Assembly (NCBI GenBank): GCA_963822955.1
Contig: CAWGJS010000002.1
Span: forward strand, 1,364,001 to 1,428,000
DNA from: JAJYUU01 sp963822955
Lineage (GTDB): Bacteria > Actinomycetota > Actinomycetes > Streptosporangiales > Streptosporangiaceae
Direction: 5' to 3'
Length of the DNA: 64,000 nt
The position numbers and the translations under genes were made by a program. Position 1 is the stretch's first letter. Each line of letters begins with the position of its first letter. The notes under the pieces were generated by a model. It saw only the letters and a list, made by a program, of their open reading frames with translations, did not search any database and had not been told where the DNA came from. Positions 17,285-25,532 of this stretch are shown here, in pieces.

Positions 17285-18225
17285 GTCCGAGTTGGTACGC
17301 GGCCTTCGCGCCCGCCGAAGCGCCGCTGCGCTGTGGCGAGGCCGAGCACCGGCTGCGCTGGGTGGACGGGACGCTGCGGGCAGTGGATCATGCCGATGCT
17401 GAGGGCGAGCTGGTCCTTGCCGCGCTCGGCGGTGACACCAGCCCGTGCCTTGACGTGGTCAGGGCGTGGGGCAGGCATAGTGACGATCTCACCGTGCTGA
17501 TGGTCGGGCCGCGGTCGCCCGTCGACGCAGTGACGATTCCGGCCGCAGCCCTACAGGAGGCCGATCTGCTTCGCAGCGCCGGGCACGCGGCCGCCAGTGT
17601 TGCTCATGTGCACACGTTCTACGCGCACAGTCGGCCACGCAGGCTCGTCAGGCGCTCGTCCGGGTGGTCCGGGTACCGGCCGCTCGTGTCGCGCAGTTTC
17701 GCTGGCCGGGCCGGGATCGGCTGGTCTGGGCCGGACGTTGGCCAGGACCGGCTCGAGCGGCTCCTCCTGCTTCGGCTGCTCGCGCTAGGGGCGCCGTTCC
17801 AGCTCCGGCTCGCGGCCGCGGTCGCGCAATCCTGGTCCGCTGACGGCGAGCACGCTGCCCAGGCTGAGCGCGCGAGGCCGGCGCTGACGGCAGCGCTCAC
17901 CGGTCGGGTGGCGCCGGCGGCCGCGCAGTGGCTGGGCATCGATCCGGACGAGGTGGACGCGACCATCTACGACGGGACCGGCTGGGGCGAGATGACGGGC
18001 GTCAGGACTGACGCGAACGCGCGACTGGTGGCGAAGCTCCCGGTTGCCTGGCTATCGAGAGTGTGGGCGCCGGGCTTCGCGGTGGTCGGCTCGCACCTGG
18101 TCGTCGCGGTGCTGCGAGTGGCCTGGCCGCACGCCCGCGTGATCGCGCTCCGCTCGCCTGGTCAGGACCCGGTGGAGCTCAGCATCCGGCAGGACGAGGA
18201 ACACTGGAGCGTGACGTCGCGGTAG
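17281..18225 (+). CDS. Unrecognised protein B2 of the MoxR-VWA locus (paralogue of B1)
   Basis: 314-residue paralogue of B1 with the same two conserved blocks: HRLRWVDGTLRAVDHAD, VLAALGGDTSPCLDVVRAW, HSDDLTVLMV near the N-terminus, and LLALGAPFQLRLAAAVAQ, RARPALTAALTGRVAPAA, WLSRVWAPGFAVVG in the C-terminal half. The linker between them differs and contains Ser/Arg-rich sequence. It shows no recognised motif. The GTG overlaps the A2 stop by 4 nt. The moxR gene begins 37 nt downstream, so all are likely one transcription unit. Confidence 0.78.
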   Translation: MSPSWYAAFAPAEAPLRCGEAEHRLRWVDGTLRAVDHADAEGELVLAALGGDTSPCLDVVRAWGRHSDDLTVLMVGPRSPVDAVTIPAAALQEADLLRSAGHAAASVAHVHTFYAHSRPRRLVRRSSGWSGYRPLVSRSFAGRAGIGWSGPDVGQDRLERLLLLRLLALGAPFQLRLAAAVAQSWSADGEHAAQAERARPALTAALTGRVAPAAAQWLGIDPDEVDATIYDGTGWGEMTGVRTDANARLVAKLPVAWLSRVWAPGFAVVGSHLVVAVLRVAWPHARVIALRSPGQDPVELSIRQDEEHWSVTSR

Positions 18226-18261
18226 CGCGCAGCGCGACGGTGTGACTAGCAGGGAGCACAC

Positions 18262-19374
18262 GTGGCTGAAACTGGACGAGCCGCACGGCAGCGGGCTGCA
18301 GCGGAGGCACTCGGCGTCGCCGTGGCGGCGCGGGTGCCGGTGCTGCTGTGGGGCGCGCCGGGCACTGGCAAGACATCGGCGATCCGGGCGATGGCCCGCG
18401 CGATGGACTGGCCATGCGAGACCGTGATCGCTTCCATCAGGGAGCCGTCGGATTTCGCCGGCCTGCCTGTCGTGATCGGCGAAGACGTACGGTTCGCACC
18501 GCCGGCCTGGGCACGGCGGCTGGCCGAGGCCGGCCATGGCCTGCTGTTCCTCGACGAGCTATCGACGGCACCGCCGGCTGTGCAGGCGGCACTGCTGCGT
18601 GTCGTGCTGGAGCGGGTTGTCGGTGACCTGGAACTGCCGCCGGACGTCGCTGTAGTGGCCGCAGCGAACCCGCCGGAGCAGGCAGCGGACGGCTGGGACT
18701 TGTCCGCACCGCTCGCCAACCGGCTGTGTCACCTGCCCTGGGACATCGACCCGCTCGCCGTCGCCGACGGGCTCGCGGCCGGATTCCCGGCGCCGGAAGT
18801 ACCCGCGCTCCCCGACGGCTGGGAGCTGGAGCAGCACCTGGCGCTTGCCCTCGTCGGGGCGTTCCTGCATGCCCGGCCGGCCCTCGCCTCGGCGCCGCCT
18901 ACCGATGCCACAACCGCCGGCCGGGGCTGGCCAAGTCCGCGGACCTGGGAGATGGCCGCCCGGCTGTGGGCTGCGAGCGGCGCCGCCGGAGCGTCCGGTG
19001 AGGCACGTTCAGCCCTGGTTGTCGGCGCGGTCGGCGACGGAGCCGGTGCAGAGTTCCTGGCCTGGCTGATGGAGATGGACTTGCCCGACCCCGAGGCAGT
19101 ACTGGCGGACCCGAAGTCGTTCCGGCTGCCGAAGCGCGCGGATCGCGCCTACGCGGCGGTGGCGGCGGTGGCTGCCGTGGTGGAAGCTGATCCGACACCG
19201 CAGCGGTGGCAAGCCGGCTGGCAGGTACTCGGCCTCGCGGCGAACTCCGCACCGGATGTCGCGGCGGTAGCAGCGCGCGTACTCGCCCGGTGCCGACCCG
19301 ACGGGGTGCCGTTGCCCGCCGAAGTGCGGTTGTTCGCGCCAGTGCTGCGCGACGCCGGGCTCTTGCACGGCTGA
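18262..19374 (+). CDS. MoxR-family AAA+ ATPase
   Basis: AAA+ ATPase of the MoxR type, a chaperone-like remodeller usually paired with VWA proteins. Walker A GAPGTGKTS is at 31-39, the region EPSDFAGLPV at 61-70 is the MoxR-typical loop, and Walker B LLFLDE is at 94-99. Sensor 1 Asn136 lies in AAANPPE, and LANRLCHLPW (150s) carries the expected arginine. The C-terminal helical lid is Ala-rich. GTG 18262 has an AGGGAG site. It lies 6 nt upstream of the VWA gene and after two A-B pairs, which are presumably its partners or substrates. Confidence 0.9.
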   Translation: MAETGRAARQRAAAEALGVAVAARVPVLLWGAPGTGKTSAIRAMARAMDWPCETVIASIREPSDFAGLPVVIGEDVRFAPPAWARRLAEAGHGLLFLDELSTAPPAVQAALLRVVLERVVGDLELPPDVAVVAAANPPEQAADGWDLSAPLANRLCHLPWDIDPLAVADGLAAGFPAPEVPALPDGWELEQHLALALVGAFLHARPALASAPPTDATTAGRGWPSPRTWEMAARLWAASGAAGASGEARSALVVGAVGDGAGAEFLAWLMEMDLPDPEAVLADPKSFRLPKRADRAYAAVAAVAAVVEADPTPQRWQAGWQVLGLAANSAPDVAAVAARVLARCRPDGVPLPAEVRLFAPVLRDAGLLHG

Positions 19375-19381
19375 GGTGAGC

Positions 19382-20625
19382 ATGGCGGCGCCCGACGCGA
19401 GCAGCGCAATCTCAGGGCTTGCTGCGGCCCGCCTATGGGCCGCTGCTCGCTATCCGTATCTGGCCAGCGGGATCTTCGGCGCCAGAGTCGTCGCCGCACC
19501 TGGCATCGCGACAGTCGCGGTCGATCCGGGCTGGCGGCTGTGGGCCGACCCGGAGCTCACCGCGAACTGGACGGCTGCCGAACTCGGCAGCGTGATTGTG
19601 CACCACGTCTGTCATCTCCTGCGGGAGCATGGCCCGCGTGCCGGGCTGGCGGGCGTGCGGCCGGACGAAGCCACGACCTGGATTCGCAGCGCCGATGCCG
19701 AGATCAACGACGATCTCGTGCCGGCCGGACTCACTCTGCCGGGCGACCCTATGCTGCCTGATCATCTGGGCTGCCCGCCAGGCCAGCTTGCCGAGCAGTA
19801 CTTCACCGCCATCAGGATCAGGACCGGACCGGGACAGCACCCAGGCACGGTAGCCGGTGACGGCGATGGTGACCCGCGTGCTGGCAGTGCCGGAAGCGGA
19901 GGCCAGCTGGACTGCGGCAGCGGCGCGGACGGGTTCGGGCGGCCGTGGGAGTCTGGCCAGCCGTCAGCGCTGCCGCCGTGGCAAGCGCGCCTGCTGCAGC
20001 GCCTCGTTGCGCAGCAGGTGCTCGCCGGCAAGCAGGCCGGGCACGTGCGGCCGGCCTGCTCCGCTGGGCGGCCGAGGTACTCGCACCCAGGGTCGACTGG
20101 CGCAAGGCGCTGGCAGCCGAGCTTCGCAAGGCAGTCGCCGACACCGCAGGCGCTGTCGACTACAGCTACCGCCGACCGTCCCGTCGCGCAGCCGCCGTCG
20201 GCAACGTCGTGCTGCCCGCACTCCGTCGCCCCGTCCCCGAGGTTGCCGTCGTGTGCGACACCTCCGGCAGCATGTCCGAGGACCTGCTGGCAGCCAGCCT
20301 GGCCGAGGTCGAGGGACTGCTGGGTGCCCTCGGCCTGGCCCGCAGGCTGCGCGTGCTGGCCTGCGACACCGCGGTCGGGCCAGTCAAGCGCGTCAGTTCG
20401 GCCCGGCAGGTGGAACTCGTCGGCGGCGGCGGCACGGACATGGGCGCCGGGATTGCCGCCGCCGCGGCGCTGCGCCCCCGCCCCTCCATCATCGTCGTGC
20501 TTACCGACGGTTACACGCCATGGCCGGACGGCGCGCCGCGCGGCAGCAAGGTTGTGGTCGGACTGCTCGGCCAAGACGCACCCGACGCGCCGGACTGGGC
20601 CCGCGCCATCCGCGTGCCGAGCTAG
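19382..20625 (+). pseudogene. VWA/metallopeptidase-like protein (DUF2201 type), frameshifted in this sequence
   Basis: Partner of the MoxR ATPase. The N-terminal half is like the DUF2201 putative metallopeptidase domain: VIVHHVCHLLREH (His74, His75, His78) and ADAEINDDL, which could supply a third metal ligand. In HExxH terms the catalytic Glu is His. The C-terminal VWA domain has the MIDAS residues DTSGS (20257-20271), GGGTDMG and LTDGYT. The N-terminal frame is convincing to about 20040 and the C-terminal frame (GLLRWAAEVLAPRVDW) from about 20060. The frame change equals loss of one base. ATG 19382 has a GAGGTG site; GTG 19376 is possible. The stop overlaps the convergent gene. The indel is probably a sequence error, but a split gene cannot be excluded. 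Confidence 0.8.
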
Positions 20626-21020
20626 CGCGCCGGCACTGGCAGGTCGCGAAGGTCCGGGGTGACCCAGCGGCCCCGTGCCTCTGGACTGCCAAGTAGCCGG
20701 GGTGAGTAAAAGTGTCCGAGCAGATCGGGATCGAGCAGCTGCGGGTTCCTGTTGAGGAACTCCGCAAACGTGTCGGCCGGCCAGCGCTCACGATGGACCG
20801 CCACGCACCGTACCCAGGACCTGGTGATCGTCTCGTGGAACCGGCTTTCCTGGCCGTGCGCGGCAGCTACCTGGCGGATGGCTCCGGCCACCGCGTCGGC
20901 CGCCTGGTCAGGATCGTGCGTCGCGAGATAGCGCCATGCGAGTTCCAGATGCTGGCGATGACCGAAGCCGTCACCGCGGCCGACGATCTCGTGCAGGACT
21001 CGCTGGCCTTCCTCGTCCAT
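20622..21020 (-). CDS. Conserved hypothetical protein, 132 aa
   Basis: Small soluble protein with a recognisable conserved pattern but no assigned function: FGHRQHLELAWRYLATHD near the N-terminus, HGQESRFHETITRSWVR in the middle, LLDPDLLGHFYSPRLL and WVTPDLRDLPVP at the end. The His, Glu and Trp positions look conserved and could form a metal or substrate site, which is inference. It is convergent with the VWA gene, sharing the CTAG stop region. Confidence 0.68.
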   Translation of the reverse strand: MDEEGQRVLHEIVGRGDGFGHRQHLELAWRYLATHDPDQAADAVAGAIRQVAAAHGQESRFHETITRSWVRCVAVHRERWPADTFAEFLNRNPQLLDPDLLGHFYSPRLLGSPEARGRWVTPDLRDLPVPAR

Positions 21021-21029
21021 AATGCGATC

Positions 21030-21251
21030 CTAGCGGGCGCGGCCGGGCCGCCATCTTCGCCAGACCAGGTAGCAGGGCAGTATCAAGCCGGGCAGGCAGT
21101 GCACCGCGAGCACGCCTGCCAGGTCCGGGCCGCCCCAGTCGTTCCGATAGCTCGCCGCGTCGCCCCAGTGCACGACGAACAACTCGGCAACGGCCCGGCC
21201 GGTCAGATACAGGCCCACGACCGTCGCCGCGATCAAGGCGGCTCTCTTCAT
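21030..21251 (-). CDS. Small membrane protein, 73 aa
   Basis: Two hydrophobic segments, ALIAATVVGLYLTGRAVAEL and GVLAVHCLPGLILPCYLVW, separated by a polar loop with WGDAASYRNDWGGPD. A basic end (RRWRPGRAR) closes it. The open frame extends to 21314, but ATG 21251 has a strong GAGGAG ribosome site 7 nt upstream. The function is not known. Confidence 0.65.
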   Translation of the reverse strand: MKRAALIAATVVGLYLTGRAVAELFVVHWGDAASYRNDWGGPDLAGVLAVHCLPGLILPCYLVWRRWRPGRAR

Positions 21252-21375
21252 GATCTGCTCCTCACGGTTACTGTCACCGTAGGAGCGCGAAGCCTGACCA
21301 GACATCAGGTGCATTCCCGGATTCGCCCAGGAGTTACCCCGATCCCAGTCAGGGTTCGCGGCCTCAGGCTACGCA

Positions 21376-21427
21376 TGATCGTTGTTGATCCAGGGGGCCT
21401 ATAGCCCCCCTAGCGTCACAACGATCA
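21376..21427 (+). repeat. 52-bp palindromic repeat, copy 1
   Basis: The outer 10-bp inverted repeat TGATCGTTGT/ACAACGATCA encloses a GGGGGC-CTATA-like-GCCCCC hairpin. A second copy at 40718-40769 is in the same orientation and differs only in a four-base stretch before the right outer arm. It lies between a small membrane gene and the Ddn-like gene. It may be a REP/MITE-like dispersed element or a conserved terminator-like hairpin. Confidence 0.7.
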
Positions 21428-21446
21428 AGAATCGCGCCGGACCGAC

Positions 21447-21953
21447 TCAGCGGGCGGACGCGACGGGATGCCAGCGCACGATGCGGAAGCCGTAACGGAC
21501 CGCCTTGGCGAGCCCGTCCCGGTCGAACTGACCGTCGGGTTCGCGCGGAACTCCTATGAATGACGCGGACCGCGGGTTCGCGGCCGCCATCAGGACTAGC
21601 AGCCTGCCGATCTCGTCGGCGTCGCTGACCACTTCGGCGGTGACGGTGATGTCCTTGCCGCGCAGCCTGATCCGGACCGGGACATCCGGCTTGAGGTTGA
21701 GCTTCCATTTGCCGCCGCCGGGTGTCAGCAGGACATCACCGTCGCGCACGTAGCTGAGCGGCTGCCGGTACGTCTTGCCGCTCGTCCGCCCGACGATGAA
21801 TGCGAGCATGAGACTGCCGCCGAGCGGGGTGCCGACCGGGAGTCCCAGCACTGCGCGCATCGGGACGTTGATGATCCGGAACGCACGTGCCTGCAGCCGT
21901 CGGCCGAGTGGCGGCCTCGAGGACTCGGGCATCGTAGTGGTTCCTTCCGTCAC
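21447..21953 (-). CDS. Ddn-like deazaflavin (F420)-dependent nitroreductase family protein
   Basis: Split-barrel protein of the nitroreductase/quinone reductase (Ddn) family, which binds F420. Landmarks are LMLAFIVGRTSGKTYRQPLS, VRDGDVLLTPGGGKWKLNL, VRIRLRGKDITVTAEVV and FIGVPREPDGQFDR. Length of 168 is normal. The GTG start overlaps the MarR stop (GTGA), so the regulator and enzyme are co-transcribed; ATG 21932 is an alternative. A redox role in detoxification or quinone reduction is inferred from the family. Confidence 0.82.
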   Translation of the reverse strand: MTEGTTTMPESSRPPLGRRLQARAFRIINVPMRAVLGLPVGTPLGGSLMLAFIVGRTSGKTYRQPLSYVRDGDVLLTPGGGKWKLNLKPDVPVRIRLRGKDITVTAEVVSDADEIGRLLVLMAAANPRSASFIGVPREPDGQFDRDGLAKAVRYGFRIVRWHPVASAR

Positions 21954-22420
21954 GGCTTCTCCTCAGCGAGGCCGGCCCACAACGGCCGGCTGTCGGGCGG
22001 CACGACGTTGGCGGCGAGCCGGTCCAGCAGGCTCTCGAGCGTCGCGATCTCCTGGCCGGTCACCTGATGGCGGAGCTGCGCGTCAAAAGTGGCAGCCGCT
22101 TGCCGCAGCCGTGCGAAAGAGGACTCGCCCGCTTCAGTGAGCTCGACGACGTGGATCCGGCGGTTAGCCGGATCACGTCGCCTGGTAAGCAGCCCGGCGG
22201 CCTCCATCGCGTTCAGGTGGTGCGTGAGCGTGGCTTCGGTAATCCCCATGGCCTCGGCCAGTTCGCGCTGGCTGGCGACAGCGCGCATCTTCAGATTGAG
22301 CAGAACGAGCCACACCGGCAGCGAACCGCCAGCCGCCGCTAGCGCGTCATCGAACGCCCGGCTAATCACCCTGGACGCATGCGTCAGGTACAGGCCGATG
22401 GGAGTGCGAGCCGGTCGCAT
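21950..22420 (-). CDS. MarR-family transcriptional regulator
   Basis: Dimeric winged-helix regulator of 156 residues. The HTH reads SQRELAEAMGITEATLTHHL, then NAMEAAGLLTRRRDPANRR with the wing arginines typical of MarR, then a long C-terminal dimerisation helix. It is upstream of and overlaps the Ddn-like gene, its probable target and operon partner. The AT-rich stretch just upstream (about 22440-22475) is a plausible operator region, although no clean palindrome is visible. Confidence 0.88.
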   Translation of the reverse strand: MRPARTPIGLYLTHASRVISRAFDDALAAAGGSLPVWLVLLNLKMRAVASQRELAEAMGITEATLTHHLNAMEAAGLLTRRRDPANRRIHVVELTEAGESSFARLRQAAATFDAQLRHQVTGQEIATLESLLDRLAANVVPPDSRPLWAGLAEEKP

Positions 22421-22471
22421 AAGCTCAGGCTAGCACATTTCCATCGAGATCTAATTATTCGAAGACTAAGG

Positions 22472-22645
22472 TTACCGACCCTCAGCAGGTCGTCTTTCGC
22501 CGGCGACGAGGAGGTGGCGACCCGCCACTTGCCGGCGCGCGGCCTCGGCCTGCAATGCGGCCGTGATCCTGGCCAACACCTCCACAGGGATGGGTGGATA
22601 CCGGATGCTCGAAAGCAAATCGGTAACGAACCTTTCCTCATCCAT
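22472..22645 (-). CDS. Small protein, 57 aa, function unknown
   Basis: The ATG at 22645 opens 57 codons ending in TAA at 22472: MDEERFVTDLLSSIRYPPIP, then VEVLARITAALQAEAARR. The pattern of paired prolines followed by V-x-x-R-I-x-x-A-L-x-x-E resembles short N-terminal segments of actinobacterial anti-sigma-like and hypothetical proteins; this is a resemblance only. No membrane segment follows. It fills most of the otherwise empty stretch between the MarR and MocR genes. The ribosome site is weak (GGTGAG directly before the ATG). Confidence 0.45.
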   Translation of the reverse strand: MDEERFVTDLLSSIRYPPIPVEVLARITAALQAEAARRQVAGRHLLVAGERRPAEGR

Positions 22646-22773
22646 CTCACCACGCTGCCTCGCGGCGCGCGATTAGGACAGGCGCAGCGGTCACAGACTG
22701 TCGGGACATTGGTCACTGTGTGTTACACGGGACTAGGAGTCAGCGCCAGCGCGCAGCCAGGATGGACTGCTCA

Positions 22774-24189
22774 TCACTGCTCGATGGCTTGGCGCAAGAC
22801 GGCGCACAGGCGGGCCACCGATGCGCTGAACGCGTGGGCCGGCGGCGTGGCGTAGCCGACGATCAGGGCCGGGCCGAGTTCCTGGCCGCCCGCCCGGCAG
22901 CCCGCCAGCCCCTCCAGCGCCAGCCCGCGGGCAGCCGCGTGCTCGATGACGTCGGACTCCGCTACCCTGGCCGGCAGCCGCACCAGCACGTGCAGCCCGG
23001 CCGCGATGCCGGTGACTTCTGCCCCGGGCACCTGACGATGGAGCTCGCTGACCAGCCGGTCCCGCCGCTGCCGGTAGGCGAGCCTGGCCCGGCGCACCTG
23101 CCGGTCGTAGCCGCCCGAGCCGATGAACTCGGCCAGCGTGAGCTGGTCGAGGCTGCTGCTCAGCCGGCTTGTCGCGCCCTTGATCTCAGTGAGCTCGCCG
23201 GCCAGCCGCTCCGGCACGGCAAGCCAGCCGAGCCGCAGGCCGGGAACGAGGCTCTTGCTGGCCGTCCCGCCGTAGACGACGTGCTCGGGCGCCAGCGCCT
23301 GCAGCGCTCCCACCGCCTGCCTGTCGTACCGGAACTCCCCGTCGTAGTCATCCTCGATGATCAGGCCGCCGGTGGCCGCAGCCCAGTCGACGGCCCGCCG
23401 CCGGCGCTCCGGAGCGAGCGCCACGCCGAGCGGGTACTGGTGCGCTGGCGTCAGCAGCATCGCGCCCGCCCTGACAGGCGGCGCATCGCCGAGCAGCGCG
23501 CCCTGCTCATCTACCGGCACCGGAGCGAGCGCCATCCCGGCTGAGATCGCCACCTGCCGGGTCGCCGGATGGCCGTAGGCCTCGATCGCCAGCATGCGAT
23601 GACCCCTGGCTTTCAGCAGGTCACAGAGCAGCTCCAGGCCCTGGGCGAACCCGGCGCACACGATGATCCGGTCCGGCGTCACGCTGACGCCGCGAGCCCT
23701 GGCCAGATACTCGGCCAGCGCGACGCGCAGCACCGGCAGGCCGCACGGATCGCCGTAGCCGACGAGGGCGCGAGCAGGCGCAGTCGCAAGCGACCGGCGG
23801 GCCGCGGCCAGCCAGGCCGAGCGGGGGAAGGCCGACACGTCCGGCAAACCGGGGCGCAAGCTGTGCCTGACCACAACGTCTGCGCTCCGGGCTCCGAGCG
23901 CGCTGGCAAGCGGCACCGTTGCCGCGCGCTCGGCGACCCAGGTGCCCGAACCGTGCCTGGCGGCGAGCCAGCCTTCGGCGACAAGCTGGCCGTAGGCGTC
24001 GGCAACGGTGTTACGCGCCAGCCCGAGATCCGCGGCAAGCGCGCGCGACGAGGGCAGCGCGGTTCCGGCCGCCAGCCTGCCACTGCGTACCGCCTGGCGC
24101 AGCGCGGACTCAAGCGCCGCCCGCGGCCGGGTGCCGGACAGCTCGATGTGAAGGTCCAGACCGGCCGAAGTGGCCCACGTTCCTTCCAT
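22774..24189 (-). CDS. MocR/PdxR-type GntR regulator with aminotransferase domain
   Basis: 471-residue fusion of an N-terminal GntR winged helix (ALESALRQAVRSGRLAAGTA, then LGLARNTVADAYGQLVAEGW) to a fold-type I aminotransferase domain that binds PLP as effector. The PLP lysine is in GTASKSLVPGLRLGW, and EDDYDGEFRYD carries the conserved Asp-Tyr. It is divergent from the AhpD-like/ICL-PEPM pair, with 72 bp between the starts. It may therefore control that pair as well as itself, or PLP synthesis as PdxR does; no pdx gene is nearby. Confidence 0.9.
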   Translation of the reverse strand: MEGTWATSAGLDLHIELSGTRPRAALESALRQAVRSGRLAAGTALPSSRALAADLGLARNTVADAYGQLVAEGWLAARHGSGTWVAERAATVPLASALGARSADVVVRHSLRPGLPDVSAFPRSAWLAAARRSLATAPARALVGYGDPCGLPVLRVALAEYLARARGVSVTPDRIIVCAGFAQGLELLCDLLKARGHRMLAIEAYGHPATRQVAISAGMALAPVPVDEQGALLGDAPPVRAGAMLLTPAHQYPLGVALAPERRRRAVDWAAATGGLIIEDDYDGEFRYDRQAVGALQALAPEHVVYGGTASKSLVPGLRLGWLAVPERLAGELTEIKGATSRLSSSLDQLTLAEFIGSGGYDRQVRRARLAYRQRRDRLVSELHRQVPGAEVTGIAAGLHVLVRLPARVAESDVIEHAAARGLALEGLAGCRAGGQELGPALIVGYATPPAHAFSASVARLCAVLRQAIEQ

Positions 24190-24214
24190 AGGATTGGATC
24201 TTAAACCTGATCCT
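24190..24214. promoter_or_regulatory. Inverted repeat in the MocR/AhpD-like divergent promoter
   Basis: AGGAT at 24190-24194 and ATCCT at 24210-24214 flank an AT-rich core containing GGATCTTAAACC. It touches the MocR start codon. It is a candidate MocR site only; the arms are short. Confidence 0.3.
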
Positions 24215-24261
24215 CTTGGTCAGTAGCCTGAAGGCACACAGAGGCAACGAGGAGGAATCCG

Positions 24262-24735
24262 ATGACCACCACAGAGGCCAGGATCGACTTTGAGAAGCAC
24301 GCGGCCGGCTTCTACCGCGCGATGGCGCATCTCGACCAGGCGGCGACCAAGGAACTCGACAATGCCGGCATCGACGTCCGGCTGCGCGAGCTGGTCCGGA
24401 TCCGCGCATCGCAGCTCAACGGCTGCGCGTTCTGCATCGACATGCACACCAAGGATGCACGGGCGGCCGGCGAGACCGAGCAGCGAATCTACGCCCTGGC
24501 GGCCTGGCGGGAGACACCATTCTTTGACGACCGGGAACGCGCAGCACTCGGGCTGGCAGAGTCCGTCACGCTGATGCCGCAGACGCACGTTCCCGACGCT
24601 GACTTCGCAGCGGCCGCCGGGCAGTTCACTGAGGCCGAACTCGGAGCGCTGATCAGCCTCATCGTGACGATCAACGCCTGGAACGGGATCGGCGTCACCA
24701 CGCACGCCTGGGTGCCCGGCTCCTACCAGCCATGA
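24262..24735 (+). CDS. Carboxymuconolactone decarboxylase/AhpD-like family protein
   Basis: All-helical CMD-domain protein of 157 residues. The CxxC motif in NGCAFCIDMHTKDAR, with the following His, is the AhpD-type redox centre, so alkylhydroperoxidase-like activity is expected. The N-terminal IDVRLRELVRIRASQ is also typical. ATG 24262 has a GGAGGA site. It overlaps the downstream ICL/PEPM gene (ATGA), so the two form an operon facing the MocR regulator. Confidence 0.9.
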   Translation: MTTTEARIDFEKHAAGFYRAMAHLDQAATKELDNAGIDVRLRELVRIRASQLNGCAFCIDMHTKDARAAGETEQRIYALAAWRETPFFDDRERAALGLAESVTLMPQTHVPDADFAAAAGQFTEAELGALISLIVTINAWNGIGVTTHAWVPGSYQP

Positions 24736-25532
24736 CGGGACCAGCGAGCCTCGCCGATGATGCATCGGCAGCGGTGAGCGCGGCGGCGGCGCTGCGGGCC
24801 ATGCATGCTGGCCCGCAGCCGCTCGTCCTGCCCAATGTCTGGGATCCGGTGAGTGCGCGCGCGTTCGCCGAGGCAGGGTTCGGGGCGCTCGCGACCTCAA
24901 GCTCGGCGGTCGCTGCGACCCTCGGCTACGCTGACGGCGAGACGCGGGCCGCGGAGATGCTCGCGGTCGTCGCCCGGATCGCAAGCAGCGTGAGCGTACC
25001 GGTCTCGGCCGACGTCGAGACCGGTTACGACCTCCCGCCAGCGGACCTTGTTGTCAGGCTGATCGACGCTGGTATCGCGGGCTGCAACCTTGAAGACTCC
25101 GACCGGGCGTCGGGCCTGCTAGCCGAGCCGGAACGGCAGGCTGACTTCCTGGCCGCCGTCCGCGCGGAGGCTGGCTCCGAGCTGGTGATCAACGCCAGGG
25201 TCGACGTCTACGTCCGGCAGCCGGCCGGCCGCGCCGCCACAACGGATCCGGCCCGCCTGCAGGCCGCCACGGACGACGCGGTCGCCCGGGCCAGCCGGTA
25301 CCTGGCCGCCGGTGCGGACTGCACCTACCCGATCCTCGCGCCGACCGCCGCTCTGACCGAGCTTGTGCAGCGCATCAAGGGTCCGGTGAACGTGATGTTC
25401 GTGCCCGGCGGGCTGACCATCAGCGAACTGGCCGAGCTTGGCGTCGCCAGGATCACCTTCGGCGGCGGGCTGCATGCCCGCGCGGCGAAGGCAATCCAGC
25501 AAATGGCCGCCGCACTCGCCGCCGGGCTCTAG
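24732..25532 (+). CDS. Isocitrate lyase/phosphoenolpyruvate mutase family protein
   Basis: TIM-barrel enzyme of the ICL/PEPM superfamily, 266 residues, catalysing C-C or C-P bond chemistry on 2-oxo-acid substrates. Landmarks are LVLPNVWDPVSARAFAEAGF, TSSSAVAATLGYADGE, VSADVETGYD (metal-binding aspartate/glutamate), GCNLEDSD and INARVDVYV. The conserved catalytic Cys loop of true isocitrate lyase is absent, which fits the smaller PEPM-like branch. It is translationally coupled to the AhpD-like gene. Its stop overlaps the convergent P450 stop. Confidence 0.88.
   Translation: MTGPASLADDASAAVSAAAALRAMHAGPQPLVLPNVWDPVSARAFAEAGFGALATSSSAVAATLGYADGETRAAEMLAVVARIASSVSVPVSADVETGYDLPPADLVVRLIDAGIAGCNLEDSDRASGLLAEPERQADFLAAVRAEAGSELVINARVDVYVRQPAGRAATTDPARLQAATDDAVARASRYLAAGADCTYPILAPTAALTELVQRIKGPVNVMFVPGGLTISELAELGVARITFGGGLHARAAKAIQQMAAALAAGL

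Noticed and set aside
22384..22716. 110-codon leftward frame overlapping the MarR start region
   Set aside because: No protein-like pattern. A different, shorter frame (22472-22645) in the same stretch has better codon use.
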